Positions 34,189 to 43,706 of a stretch of DNA of 64,000 nucleotides are shown piece by piece (position 1 is the stretch's first letter; the number at the start of each line of letters is the position of its first letter). The DNA is from HdN1 sp052035295 (GTDB lineage Bacteria > Pseudomonadota > Gammaproteobacteria > Pseudomonadales > Ketobacteraceae). Location: positions 1 to 64,000 of the forward strand of contig JBPOHS010000017.1 of the NCBI GenBank assembly GCA_052035295.1, written 5' to 3'. A program made the position numbers and the translations under genes. The notes beneath the pieces were generated by a model. The model did not search any database, had not been told where the DNA came from, and worked only from the letters and a program-made list of their open reading frames with translations.

Positions 34189-35118
34189 ATGAATGCCATG
34201 CATATAGCGCGGGTGGATCTGAACCTGTTTGTCGTGCTGGATGCCATCTGCGCAGAAGGCAGTATCACCCGCGCCGCCGACCGTCTGCACCTGACGCAGC
34301 CTGCCGTCAGCCATGCGCTCGCGCGACTGCGGGATCTTTACCAGGATCCATTGTTTGTGCGTGCTGGCAACGGCGTGGCGCCGACTGCGCTCACCAAGCA
34401 GTTAATTGGTCCCATACGCGAGTCGCTCGCCGTACTGCAGGAAACCCTGCAACCCGCCCGTCATTTTGATGCCAATGCGGCACACAACTCCTTTGTGGTG
34501 TCATTGCCCGATGTCCTGGAAGCCTGGGTGTTACCGCGCCTGATGAAGTATTTGCAAGCACAGGCACCTTCCGTGCAACTGGCAAGCGTGCGGGCACGGC
34601 GCCGCGAGCTCGATGCGGATCTTGCCACCGGGCGTCTGGATCTCGCCTTTGACGTATTGATGCCAGTAGCCCCGGCGTTACGCCATGCTCCGATACTCGA
34701 AGACAGGTTCGTGGTGGTGGCTCGGCAGCGTCACCCGGTCATCAAGGCCAACTGGACGATAGATGAATACTGCAAGGCCCGGCACATCGTAGTGTCATCA
34801 CGACGCACAGGCTTGTCGGCCGAGGATTTCGAGCTTTCTCGTCTCGGATTCCGACGGGATATCGCTTTGCGGTGCTCCAATTATCATGTGGCATGGCAAA
34901 CCATGGAGACCACGGACCTGCTGCTGACGGTTCCGGAACGCTACGCTCGCCTGCGTGGAAAGGGGAATCATGTGATTCTGCCGGTACCTGCCGACGTGCG
35001 GGGCTTGGCGATTCAGATGTACTGGCATGAATCCGTCGATCAGGATCCTGCAAATCAATGGCTTAGAGACATCCTGCGGGAATCGCTGACCCGTGGCAAG
35101 GAAGGCCTCACGGGGTAA
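34189..35118 (+). CDS. LysR-family transcriptional regulator
   Basis: About 309 residues. The winged HTH is at the N-terminus (DLNLFVVLDAICAEGSITRAADRLHLTQPAVSHALARLR) in the usual place; key residues are the S-I-T-R-A-A core and QPAVSHAL recognition helix. An effector-binding domain follows. Start is ambiguous: ATG 34189 or ATG 34198, both with poor ribosome sites; TTG 34180 is less likely. Divergent arrangement suggests it controls the acd-aph-phosphatase-SDR unit and itself. Confidence 0.9.
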   Translation: MNAMHIARVDLNLFVVLDAICAEGSITRAADRLHLTQPAVSHALARLRDLYQDPLFVRAGNGVAPTALTKQLIGPIRESLAVLQETLQPARHFDANAAHNSFVVSLPDVLEAWVLPRLMKYLQAQAPSVQLASVRARRRELDADLATGRLDLAFDVLMPVAPALRHAPILEDRFVVVARQRHPVIKANWTIDEYCKARHIVVSSRRTGLSAEDFELSRLGFRRDIALRCSNYHVAWQTMETTDLLLTVPERYARLRGKGNHVILPVPADVRGLAIQMYWHESVDQDPANQWLRDILRESLTRGKEGLTG

Positions 35119-35172
35119 TTCCCGTGGTCTGTGCTACTTTGAAAGGATAACGGATCATCTGTTGAGGTAGTT

Positions 35173-36966
35173 GTGGCCAGTCTTTCTTCCGGCAGTGCGA
35201 GCAAAGGGCCGCATTCTTTCGTAAACAGTCCTGATCTCCAGTCGACACTGGAATCTCGTAAGCAGTGGACGGATCACCTTCGCAAGCAGTATTCGTTTTC
35301 ACCCAAACCGGTCGGCCAGTTGATGGTAGAAGCGGGATTGATTACCAAAGATCAACTAATTGATGCTCTCGAAGAGCAGAAAAGTGCGGTCGGGGTTCGC
35401 CTCGGTGAAATCCTGCAGCACAAGGGCCTGGTCAAGAACGAAGACGTGGCGCAAGCGTTGTGCAGTCATTTTGGCATTCCCTACGTCAATCTGCGGCAAA
35501 TGGATATTGATCCCAAAGCGGTTTCCCTGGTGCCAGCGACGTTTGCCCGCAGCCATCTTGTGATCCCGCTGCATCAGGAAGGCGATCGTTTGTTGGTGGC
35601 GGTCTCTGATCCCACCGATCATCCGACGTTCGAAATTTTGCGTTTTATCGTTGGTCGTGTCCTCGAAATTGCCGTCGCGCCTGCCGAAGATATCGCCCGC
35701 GCCATCAGCCAGTATTATGGTGGCGAAGAAGAGAAAAATGCCCTGGCAGAAATGGTGGTCACCGGTGAAATCGATGCCCCGGTCGATGTCAAACAAGCGG
35801 AAAAACTCGCGAATGAAAAGCCGGTCGTGCAGCTGGTGCAGAACCTGCTGACCGATGCCATGGCGCGACATGCGTCGGATATTCATATTCGCCCCTGCGA
35901 GCATGTGGCCAACGTGTTTTTCCGTGTGGATGGGGTTCTGCAAAAAATTCGCACCTTGAACAAAAACCTGCTGCCGTCGGTCGTCAGTCGCATCAAAATC
36001 CTCGGCAACATGGATATTGCCGAACACCGTCTGCCGCAGGATGGCCGCTCACAGGTGTCGTTTCTCGGAAAACGCATCGATTTGCGCTTGTCGATCATTC
36101 CCAGCATTCACGGCGAGAGCGTGGTCATCCGTTTGCTGGACACACAATTCGCGTTACATCATTTGCAGGATCTGGGTTTCACCGAACATGATGCCGTCAA
36201 AATCAAGCATATGCTCACCCAGAGCCATGGCTTGTTTCTGGTCACCGGGCCGACGGGTTCAGGCAAATCCACGACACTTTATACGGCACTGGAGCAGGTG
36301 CGCAGTCCGCAGGTGAATATCGTCACCGTGGAAGACCCGGTCGAATATCACCTCGATGGCATTACCCAGATTCAGGTCAATCATTCCACGGGTTATTCTT
36401 TCGCGAAAGCCTTGCGCCATATTTTGCGTCATGATCCGGATGTCATCATGGTGGGGGAAATCCGCGACGAGGAAACCGCCAAAATGGCCGTCGAAAGTGC
36501 GCTCACCGGCCACTTGGTACTGAGCACGCTGCACACCAACAGTGCTGGCGCCACCATCGCGCGCCTGCTGGAAATCGGCGTCGCCCCATACCTCGTCAGC
36601 AGTGTCCTGCTGGGTGTGCTTGCACAACGTCTCACCCGCAAAAATTGCCCCCATTGCCTGGGCGAAGAGGACGTCGATGAAGATGTCCGCAAACTCATGG
36701 GCGTGGCGCCCGAAGAAAAATTCTATGTCGGCAAAGGCTGCGATCAGTGCTTTGGCACCGGTGTGCATGGTCGTATGGCGGTTTACGAATTGCTGACATT
36801 GACCCGCAATATTCGCGAAAAAATCGGCCAGCGTGCGTCTGCCGATGAAATCTACGATGTCGCGATCAAGGATGGCATGACGCCCTTGACGCAAAACGCG
36901 CTGCAAGCCGCACGGGCAGGCAAAATCGCACTCAAGGAAGCCTACCGCGTACGTTTGCAGACCTGA
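35173..36966 (+). CDS. GspE/PilB/MshE-type secretion or pilus ATPase
   Basis: 597 residues from GTG 35173. The N-terminal MshEN-like region (GQLMVEAGLITKDQLIDAL, RLGEILQHKGLVKNEDVAQA) resembles the cyclic-di-GMP-binding repeat of MshE, but the final glutamine of the second copy is not evident. The ATPase core has Walker A GPTGSGKSTTLYTAL, the Asp box (NIVTVEDPVEY), Walker B VIMVGEIRDEETAKMA, the His box STLHTNSA and the tetracysteine zinc site (CPHCLGE ... KGCDQCFG). It powers type IV pilus or type II secretion assembly at the inner membrane. No pilus or secretion genes are adjacent, so it is an orphan whose partner is elsewhere. Confidence 0.92.
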   Translation: MASLSSGSASKGPHSFVNSPDLQSTLESRKQWTDHLRKQYSFSPKPVGQLMVEAGLITKDQLIDALEEQKSAVGVRLGEILQHKGLVKNEDVAQALCSHFGIPYVNLRQMDIDPKAVSLVPATFARSHLVIPLHQEGDRLLVAVSDPTDHPTFEILRFIVGRVLEIAVAPAEDIARAISQYYGGEEEKNALAEMVVTGEIDAPVDVKQAEKLANEKPVVQLVQNLLTDAMARHASDIHIRPCEHVANVFFRVDGVLQKIRTLNKNLLPSVVSRIKILGNMDIAEHRLPQDGRSQVSFLGKRIDLRLSIIPSIHGESVVIRLLDTQFALHHLQDLGFTEHDAVKIKHMLTQSHGLFLVTGPTGSGKSTTLYTALEQVRSPQVNIVTVEDPVEYHLDGITQIQVNHSTGYSFAKALRHILRHDPDVIMVGEIRDEETAKMAVESALTGHLVLSTLHTNSAGATIARLLEIGVAPYLVSSVLLGVLAQRLTRKNCPHCLGEEDVDEDVRKLMGVAPEEKFYVGKGCDQCFGTGVHGRMAVYELLTLTRNIREKIGQRASADEIYDVAIKDGMTPLTQNALQAARAGKIALKEAYRVRLQT

Positions 36967-36973
36967 GTAGGGC

Positions 36974-38653
36974 TCAGCCTACCGCTGGCAGGGCGCGCTC
37001 AATAATCGAATCGGTATTGATGCCGGCGGGAATCGTGCCGTACACCAATCCCCGCTGATTTTCTCCCAGGCGGGTAGCGATAAAGGCTTCCGCCGTTGCT
37101 GCGTGCCCATGGCGTACCAGCAAATTGGCTTGGATTGCCAGAGCCATGTTTTCCACCACGCTGCGAGCCCGCCACTCAAAATCGTCGGTATTGGCAAGGC
37201 CACGTTTGATGTTTTCTGTCAGTGCGTCAAGGCGTTTGTCGTGACCTTGCGTCAGTGCCAGTTCTTCGAAGAGTGCATCCACGCATTCCGGTGATTTCGC
37301 CATGGCACGCATCACATCCAGGCATTGCACGTTACCGCTGCCTTCCCAGATCGTATTGATCGGTGCTTCACGGTAGAGGCGAGGCATGATGGAATTCTCC
37401 ATGACGCCGCTGCCACCAATGCATTCCATCGCTTCGTACGCATGGCCCGGTGCGCGCTTGCAAACCCAGTATTTGCCGATGGCAGTCGCAATGCGCAGGA
37501 AAGCGGCCTGCTGCGCATCGTTGCGCTGGTCAAGCGCATGTCCTACCCGCAGGCCGATATGCAGCGCCGCATCGCTTTCGACGGCCAGATCCGCCAAAAC
37601 GTTGCGCATGAGCGGCTGCTCGATCAGACGCTTGCCAAACGCTGCGCGATGCGAGCAATGGAAGGCCGCTTGTGCCGTTCCCAACCGCAGTGAGCTGGCG
37701 GAACCGATAATGCAGTCAAACCGGGTCAGTGCCACCATTTCCAGAATATTGGCGACACCACGGCCTTCTTCACCGATCAGCCATGCAAATGCACCGCGGA
37801 ACTCCACTTCACTCGACGCATTCGAAACGTTGCCCATTTTATTTTTCAGGCGCTGCACGAAAAGCGTGTTTTTACGTCCATCCGGACACCAGCGCGGCAT
37901 CAAAAAGCACGACAATCCTTTGTCCGTATAGGCCAGCACCAGAAACGCATCACACATGGGTGCAGACATGAAGAACTTGTGTCCCACCACCTGATAAGCC
38001 TGTCCGGGGCCCCCGTGGCCCATGGGGTAGGCGCGTGTGGTGTTGGCGCGCACATCCGAACCGCCTTGCTTCTCAGTCATTGCCATGCCGATGGTCAGGC
38101 CGGCTTTGTCCTGCCATCGGATATTGCGGGGGTCGTAATGACGCGCGGTGACTTTGGGCAACCATTCCTTGGCAATATCTGGCTGCTTCATCAAGGTGGG
38201 TACGCAGGCGAAGGTCATCGTTATCGGGCAGCCGTGACCCGCTTCCACCTGGGCCATCATATAGCTGTGTGCGGCACGAAAGACGTGCGCATTCGAGCGC
38301 TTGTCCGTCCAGGGCAAGCTGTGCAAGCCGTGACGAATCGACGTGTCCATGAGCGTGTGATACGACGGATGATACTCCGCGAGATCGACGCGATTGCCGA
38401 AACGGTCATGCGTGTTGAACACGGGTTTGTTTTCGTTGGCCAAAAATCCGTGCTTGATGACATCCGCCGATCCGGTCAGGGCACCGAACGCCGACAGTTC
38501 AGCGTCCTGATCCGCAATGCCATAGACAGCAAGCGCTTCGCGCAGGCTGGGGTCCGTAAGATAGGCGTTATGGTTTTCCAGCTCGCGACTGGTGTTGATG
38601 ACTTCATGCGTTTCGGCGCTGGCAAGCAAGGGCGAAATGGGCGGCAGTGTCAT
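36974..38653 (-). CDS. AidB-like acyl-CoA dehydrogenase
   Basis: 559 residues from ATG 38653; longer forms run into the tetR gene. Large-type ACAD with FAD motif GMAMTEKQGGSDVRANTTRA, SAPMCDAFLVLAYTDKGLSCF, and C-domain YEAMECIGGSGVMENSIMP with IWEGSGNVQCLDVMRAM. This is the AidB/isovaleryl-related group, linked to alkylation response in E. coli and to acyl-CoA catabolism in others. It overlaps the stop of tetR by four bases, so one operon. Probably controlled by that TetR protein. Confidence 0.92.
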   Translation of the reverse strand: MTLPPISPLLASAETHEVINTSRELENHNAYLTDPSLREALAVYGIADQDAELSAFGALTGSADVIKHGFLANENKPVFNTHDRFGNRVDLAEYHPSYHTLMDTSIRHGLHSLPWTDKRSNAHVFRAAHSYMMAQVEAGHGCPITMTFACVPTLMKQPDIAKEWLPKVTARHYDPRNIRWQDKAGLTIGMAMTEKQGGSDVRANTTRAYPMGHGGPGQAYQVVGHKFFMSAPMCDAFLVLAYTDKGLSCFLMPRWCPDGRKNTLFVQRLKNKMGNVSNASSEVEFRGAFAWLIGEEGRGVANILEMVALTRFDCIIGSASSLRLGTAQAAFHCSHRAAFGKRLIEQPLMRNVLADLAVESDAALHIGLRVGHALDQRNDAQQAAFLRIATAIGKYWVCKRAPGHAYEAMECIGGSGVMENSIMPRLYREAPINTIWEGSGNVQCLDVMRAMAKSPECVDALFEELALTQGHDKRLDALTENIKRGLANTDDFEWRARSVVENMALAIQANLLVRHGHAATAEAFIATRLGENQRGLVYGTIPAGINTDSIIERALPAVG

Positions 38654-39285
38654 GGGGGTGTTTCCTTTCCGGTAATGGCCCGCAGGCAAAAGTGGGTAAT
38701 GGCCGTGATGAGCGCGTGTTCTTCGGCGTCGTTGAAATCGGTATTGGCTTGTTGGTGCATCGCCAGTGGCCCGACCAGGGTTTCCGCCAGTGCGCCGACG
38801 AGGGCGGCGGCTGACACGTTGGACGGTTGCGGGGCGAATTCCCCACTCTTGATGCCCGCTTCGATCAGTGTCGCAAAGAGCTCGCTGTAACGCTGGCGGT
38901 ACAGTAATCGTTCGCCTTCCACCAGCGGGTCCACGGGTTCTGCAATCAGTGCGTAGGCTTGCCGTCGGCCACGCATGGCACGCTGGCAAAACGCCTGTAT
39001 CACCCGCACCAGACGTTCCCGGCAAGGTGCGGTTTCGGTTACCAGCACACTCATGACGTCAACTTCGCGCTGGGTTGCCAGCCGGAAGACTTCAGCGCAC
39101 AGCTCCGCCTTGCCAGCGAAGTGGCGATAGAAAGAACCGGTCGCGAGTCCGGCGGCCGTGGCAACGGAGGCGATCGACACGCCGGCAAACCCGGATGCGC
39201 GCACCGTCTGTTGAGCGGCTGAGACCAGCTTCTGGCGTTGTTCCAGGCGCAGGCTTTCTGTTCGGGCGGTCGGGCGGTAGGCCAT
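38650..39285 (-). CDS. TetR-family transcriptional regulator
   Basis: 211 residues. N-terminal TetR HTH: SLRLEQRQKLVSAAQQTVRA then ASVATAAGLATGSFYRHFAGKAELCAEVF, where GSFYRHF is the recognition helix. The C-terminal part (MRGRRQAYALIAEPVDPL) is the ligand-binding domain. It is first gene of the operon with the AidB-like dehydrogenase; an acyl-CoA or fatty-acid effector is likely by analogy. Divergent neighbour is guaB. Confidence 0.92.
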   Translation of the reverse strand: MAYRPTARTESLRLEQRQKLVSAAQQTVRASGFAGVSIASVATAAGLATGSFYRHFAGKAELCAEVFRLATQREVDVMSVLVTETAPCRERLVRVIQAFCQRAMRGRRQAYALIAEPVDPLVEGERLLYRQRYSELFATLIEAGIKSGEFAPQPSNVSAAALVGALAETLVGPLAMHQQANTDFNDAEEHALITAITHFCLRAITGKETPP

Positions 39286-39432
39286 GATATGAATCCTGGT
39301 TCAGGGTATGACCAGTTAACCACCTGCGGCGCTCAGGCGTCAATAGCCTTTCCTGGGCGAATGCTCGTCACGAAGATGTCCCGGTCGCCGCGCGGTCATG
39401 CCGGATACCGCTATCTCTGGGTGTTAAGCGTC

Positions 39433-39441
39433 TGATATACT
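39433..39441 (+). promoter_or_regulatory. Extended -10 promoter of guaB
   Basis: TGATATACT: TG at 39433-39434, one base, then TATACT at 39436-39441, an extended -10. It lies 39 bases before the guaB ATG. The -35 is weak, as expected for this class. Confidence 0.5.
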
Positions 39442-39479
39442 TTCGCGTTTAATTTCCCATCACCTGAAAGGTAATTCCC

Positions 39480-40949
39480 ATGCTGAGAATCCTGCAGGAT
39501 GCCCTGACTTTCGACGACGTATTGTTGGTGCCCGCATATTCTGACGTTCTGCCACGTGACGTCAGCCTCAAAACGCGTCTGACTCGCGATATCACCTTGA
39601 ATATTCCGCTGGTGTCCGCTGCCATGGACACTGTCACCGAAGCCCGTTTGGCGATCGGTATGGCGCAAGAGGGTGGTATCGGCATCCTGCACAAGAACCT
39701 CACAGTCGAGGAGCAGGCGCGCCAGGTGCGTCTGGTAAAAAAATACGAAAGTGGTGTGGTGCGCGATCCCATTACCATTGCGCCCGATGCGACCATTCGT
39801 GATCTGATCGAGCTGACCACCACCAACCGCATTTCCGGCGTGCCGGTAGTGCAGGGCGATGATCTGGTGGGCATCGTGACGTCACGCGATCTGCGTTTTG
39901 AAACCCGTTTCGATTCACCGGTGTCGTCGATCATGACGCCGCGCGAGAAACTGGTGACCGCACGCGAAGGCACTACGCCTGACGAGATCCGCGTGCTGTT
40001 GCACAAGCACCGCATCGAAAAAATTCTCCTGGTCGACGATCAATTCCGTTTGCGTGGGATAGTCACCAACACCGACATCCGCAAGGCCGAGGCTTATCCC
40101 AATGCCTGCAAGGATGCATTGGGACGTTTGCGCGTTGGCGCAGCCGTTGGCACTGGCGCGGGTAATGAAGATCGCATCGACGCGTTGATCGAGGCAGGCG
40201 TGGACGTACTGGTGGTCGATACGGCACACGGACATTCCAGAGGCGTGATCGATCGCGTCGCCTGGATCAAGAAAAATTACCCGAACATGCAGGTGATTGG
40301 CGGCAACATCGCGACTGCTGATGCAGCGCGTGCGCTGGTGGATGCCGGCGCGGATGGCGTGAAAGTCGGGATTGGGCCCGGTTCCATCTGCACGACGCGT
40401 ATCGTTGCCGGTATAGGCGTGCCGCAAATTTCGGCCGTTGCCAATGTGGCGGCTGCCGTGGCTGACAGCGGCGTCGGCGTTATTGCCGATGGCGGTATCC
40501 GTTTCAGTGGTGACGTGGCCAAGGCTATCGCCGCCGGTGCACATGCCGTCATGATGGGCAGTCTGCTCGCCGGTACCGAAGAAGCACCGGGTGAAGTGGA
40601 ACTGTACCAGGGGCGTTATTACAAAGCCTATCGCGGTATGGGTTCATTGGGCGCGATGGCGCAGACCACCGGTTCCAGCGACCGCTATTTTCAGGATGCC
40701 TCGCAAGGCGTCGAAAAACTGGTGCCGGAAGGCATTGAAGGGCGCGTGGCCTATAAAGGGCCCATCTCCGCCATTATCCTGCAGATGGTGGGGGGCGTGC
40801 GGGCCAGCATGGGTTATACCGGCTGTGCCGATATTGACACCATGCGCACCAAACCGGTGTTCGTGAAAATCACGGCGGCGGGAATCAAGGAAAGCCACGT
40901 ACACGATGTGACCATCACCAAGGAAGCCCCCAACTATCGAGTCGACTAA
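39480..40949 (+). CDS. guaB: Inosine-5'-monophosphate dehydrogenase
   Basis: NAD-dependent oxidation of IMP to XMP, the committed step of GMP synthesis. 489 residues. TIM barrel with the tandem CBS regulatory domains inserted (DPITIAPDATIRDLIEL, IMTPREKLVTAREGTTPDEI), the substrate loop cysteine in GIGPGSICTTRIVAG, and the flap RYFQDASQGVEKLVPEGIEG. ATG 39480 has AAAGG upstream. A perfect hairpin directly after its stop separates it from guaA. Confidence 0.97.
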   Translation: MLRILQDALTFDDVLLVPAYSDVLPRDVSLKTRLTRDITLNIPLVSAAMDTVTEARLAIGMAQEGGIGILHKNLTVEEQARQVRLVKKYESGVVRDPITIAPDATIRDLIELTTTNRISGVPVVQGDDLVGIVTSRDLRFETRFDSPVSSIMTPREKLVTAREGTTPDEIRVLLHKHRIEKILLVDDQFRLRGIVTNTDIRKAEAYPNACKDALGRLRVGAAVGTGAGNEDRIDALIEAGVDVLVVDTAHGHSRGVIDRVAWIKKNYPNMQVIGGNIATADAARALVDAGADGVKVGIGPGSICTTRIVAGIGVPQISAVANVAAAVADSGVGVIADGGIRFSGDVAKAIAAGAHAVMMGSLLAGTEEAPGEVELYQGRYYKAYRGMGSLGAMAQTTGSSDRYFQDASQGVEKLVPEGIEGRVAYKGPISAIILQMVGGVRASMGYTGCADIDTMRTKPVFVKITAAGIKESHVHDVTITKEAPNYRVD

Positions 40950-40968
40950 GCTTGGGTAAACCAAGCTC
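40950..40968 (+). other. Perfect hairpin between guaB and guaA
   Basis: AGCTTGG at 40950-40956 and CCAAGCT at 40962-40968 form a 7-bp stem with loop GTAAA immediately after the guaB stop. No T-run follows. It may partly terminate, stabilise or process the transcript. Confidence 0.5.
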
Positions 40969-41098
40969 GATCCGACGGTCTGTTGGGGAGGGAAACGCGC
41001 CACCTGCGTGGCGTGATGAATTCAGACGGGCGCTGCGGCGCCCCTTGTTCATTCTGTTATTACCGTTTTTTAATCATCTTGTTCAGCGAAGGGCTCTC

Positions 41099-42664
41099 AT
41101 GACCGATATTCACGCCCACAAAATTCTTATCCTTGATTTTGGATCGCAATTCACCCAGTTGATCGCCCGTCGCGTGCGTGAATTCGGTGTTTACTGTGAA
41201 CTGCATGCTTGCGACATGTCGGCCGATGACATTCGCACCTTTAATCCCCAGGGCATCATTCTTTCTGGTGGCCCCGAATCGGTGACGCTGCAAAATACGC
41301 CGCGTGCCGATCAGGTCGTGTTCGAACTGGGGGTTCCCGTGCTGGGGGTGTGCTACGGCATGCAAACCATGGCCGCGCAACTGGGCGGCAAGGTAGAAAG
41401 CTCCAATCTGCGCGAGTTCGGGTATGCCGAAGTTCGCCACTATAACGACTGCCGCCTGTTCGAAGGTCTCGACGACCATGATGGCCAGCATCGCCTGGAT
41501 GTCTGGATGAGCCACGGTGACAAGGTCACCGCACTGCCACCGGGCTTTCGTCGGGCCGCTGAAACCGACACGTGCCCGATTGCGGCGATGCAGCACGAGC
41601 AACATCCCTGGTTCGCCGTACAGTTCCACCCGGAAGTTACACACACCAAACAGGGAGGCGAACTCATCAAGCGCTTCGTCCGTGAAATCTGCGGTTGCGA
41701 CGGATTGTGGAACGCCAGCAATATCGTTGAAGACGCCATTCGCCAGCTGCGTGAACAAGTCGGCGATGATGAAGTGCTGTTGGGGCTGTCGGGCGGAGTG
41801 GATTCCTCGGTGGTTGCTGCCTTGTTGCACCGTGCGATCGGCGACAAACTCACCTGTGTGTTTGTCGATAACGGCCTGTTGCGCAAGAATGAAGGCGACC
41901 AGGTCATGGCGATGTTCGCGCAGCACATGGGCATTCGCGTCATTCGCGTCGATGCTGAAGAAGCCTTCCTCGGAAAACTCCAGGGCGTGCATGACCCGGA
42001 GCAGAAACGCAAAATCATCGGCAAGACCTTTATCGATGTCTTCGACGCGGAAAGCAGCCGCCTGAACAACATCAAGTGGCTGGCACAGGGCACCATCTAT
42101 CCTGATGTCATTGAAAGTGCTGGCGCCAAGACCGGCAAGGCGCATGTCATCAAGTCGCACCACAACGTGGGCGGGCTTCCTGAAAACATGAAAATGAAAC
42201 TGGTGGAACCGCTGCGCGAACTGTTCAAGGATGAAGTGCGCAAGATCGGTATGGAGTTGGGGCTTCCCTACGACATGGTGTACCGTCACCCGTTTCCGGG
42301 CCCGGGCTTGGGCGTGCGTATTCTGGGCGAAGTCAAAAAATCCTACGCCGATCTGTTGCGCGATGCCGACCACATCTTCATCGAAGAACTGCACAAGTCC
42401 GGTTACTACCACAAGGTCAGCCAGGCCTTTACTGTCTTCCTGCCAGTGAAATCGGTGGGTGTGACCGGTGACGGTCGTCGTTATGAATACGTGGTGTCGC
42501 TGCGCGCCGTGGAAACCATCGATTTCATGACAGCGCGTTGGGCGCATCTGCCGTATGAGTTGCTGGAGCGGGTGTCGAACCGCATCATCAACGAAATCTC
42601 CGGTATTTCGCGCGTGACGTATGATATTTCTTCCAAGCCACCCGCCACGATCGAGTGGGAATGA
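41099..42664 (+). CDS. guaA: GMP synthase (glutamine-hydrolysing)
   Basis: Aminates XMP to GMP using glutamine. Start ATG 41099 (MTDIHAHKILILDFGSQ) gives 521 residues; upstream in-frame codons lie in the guaB-guaA spacer. N-terminal class I amidotransferase with nucleophile cysteine VLGVCYGMQTM and HPEV triad region (FAVQFHPEVTH), then ATP pyrophosphatase LSGGVDSSVVAALLH, and the C-terminal dimerisation domain ending PPATIEWE. It overlaps tadA by four bases. Confidence 0.97.
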   Translation: MTDIHAHKILILDFGSQFTQLIARRVREFGVYCELHACDMSADDIRTFNPQGIILSGGPESVTLQNTPRADQVVFELGVPVLGVCYGMQTMAAQLGGKVESSNLREFGYAEVRHYNDCRLFEGLDDHDGQHRLDVWMSHGDKVTALPPGFRRAAETDTCPIAAMQHEQHPWFAVQFHPEVTHTKQGGELIKRFVREICGCDGLWNASNIVEDAIRQLREQVGDDEVLLGLSGGVDSSVVAALLHRAIGDKLTCVFVDNGLLRKNEGDQVMAMFAQHMGIRVIRVDAEEAFLGKLQGVHDPEQKRKIIGKTFIDVFDAESSRLNNIKWLAQGTIYPDVIESAGAKTGKAHVIKSHHNVGGLPENMKMKLVEPLRELFKDEVRKIGMELGLPYDMVYRHPFPGPGLGVRILGEVKKSYADLLRDADHIFIEELHKSGYYHKVSQAFTVFLPVKSVGVTGDGRRYEYVVSLRAVETIDFMTARWAHLPYELLERVSNRIINEISGISRVTYDISSKPPATIEWE

Positions 42665-43155
42665 CGGAAGTAACGCCCGTGTTCAGTGCTCAGGACGAAC
42701 ACTGGATGCGTCGCGCGCTGGCGCTGGCGGCAGAGGCCGCCGACGCTGGTGAAGTGCCCGTGGGTGCCGTCGTTGTCCGTGATGGCGAGCTGCTCGGGGA
42801 AGGCTGCAACGCACCCATTGCCGGGCACGATCCCACCGCCCACGCCGAAATCCGCGCACTGCGTTCGGCCTGCCAGGCCGTTGCCAATTATCGTATTCCC
42901 GGATCCACCCTCTACGTCTCCCTGGAACCTTGTGCCATGTGTGCGGGCGCCATCGTGCACGCACGCGTTGACCGTGTGGTGTTTGCGGCGACGGAACCGA
43001 AGGCGGGTGCGATCGTGAGCACACAGTGCTTTTTTGACCTGCCGCAGCTCAATTACCGCGTTGTGGCTGAAGGGGGCTTGCTGGCAGAGGAGGCGAGCGA
43101 ATTGCTGAAAGGTTTTTTTGCGCGTCGTCGAGCAGAGAAAAAATCCGAACGTTGA
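42661..43155 (+). CDS. tadA: tRNA-specific adenosine deaminase TadA
   Basis: Deaminates A34 to inosine in tRNA-Arg(ACG). ATG 42661 is in the ATGA overlap with guaA (164 residues). Zinc site and catalytic glutamate are in DPTAHAEIRALR, and the other zinc ligands in LEPCAMCAGAIVHAR. RVVFAATEPKAGA is also typical. guaA-tadA coupling, like the guaBA-tadA order in pseudomonads, argues for a shared operon. Confidence 0.96.
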   Translation: MTEVTPVFSAQDEHWMRRALALAAEAADAGEVPVGAVVVRDGELLGEGCNAPIAGHDPTAHAEIRALRSACQAVANYRIPGSTLYVSLEPCAMCAGAIVHARVDRVVFAATEPKAGAIVSTQCFFDLPQLNYRVVAEGGLLAEEASELLKGFFARRRAEKKSER

Positions 43156-43222
43156 CAGCTTTTTCCGCACGGAATGTTGTTGGCCCGGCAATAAAATCAA
43201 CCTCCCAGACAAATAAGAAGAC

Positions 43223-43570
43223 ATGCTGAACCCCGTCTATCAGGCCGCCGGCCTTCTCATCCTCTCCAATGTTTTCATGACCTTCGCGTGGTATTCCCAT
43301 CTGCGCAGCCTCAACGACAAACCCTGGATCATTGCCGCCCTGGTCAGTTGGGGCATCGCGCTGTTCGAGTACTTGCTGCAGGTGCCTGCCAACCGCATCG
43401 GATTCAGCGTACTGAGTCTGCCGCAACTCAAGATCATGCAGGAAGTCATTACCCTGCTGGTGTTCGTCCCCTTTGCCATTTTCTACATGAAAACCCCCAT
43501 CAAACTGGACTTCCTGTGGGCAGCCCTCTGCATGGTCGGCGCAGTATACTTTGTGTTTAGAAGTTCATGA
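43223..43570 (+). CDS. DUF486-family small membrane protein (DMT-like)
   Basis: 115 residues with four hydrophobic segments: GLLILSNVFMTFAWYSHL, IIAALVSWGIALFEYLLQ, EVITLLVFVPFAIFYM and FLWAALCMVGAVYFVF. LPQLKIMQEVITL and FSVLSLPQLK are family-typical. Members resemble half-size drug/metabolite transporters, but no substrate is known. A single gene with its own ribosome site. Confidence 0.88.
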   Translation: MLNPVYQAAGLLILSNVFMTFAWYSHLRSLNDKPWIIAALVSWGIALFEYLLQVPANRIGFSVLSLPQLKIMQEVITLLVFVPFAIFYMKTPIKLDFLWAALCMVGAVYFVFRSS

Positions 43571-43706
43571 CCGGGTGGTCATTTTGCCTTGTCCTATTTG
43601 TCAATTTGCTCCACAATCGATACAGGTAACAGATAGTGTCTCGTTGTTGGTGGGCCTGTGAGACCCATCGGCATGTCACTGCGTTTTTGTTCAATCGGGA
43701 GCCACC

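Noticed and set aside
36963..36977. A small CTGAG/CTCAG hairpin between the ATPase and AidB-like genes as a terminator.
   Set aside because: Only five pairs, overlapping both gene ends, with no T-run.
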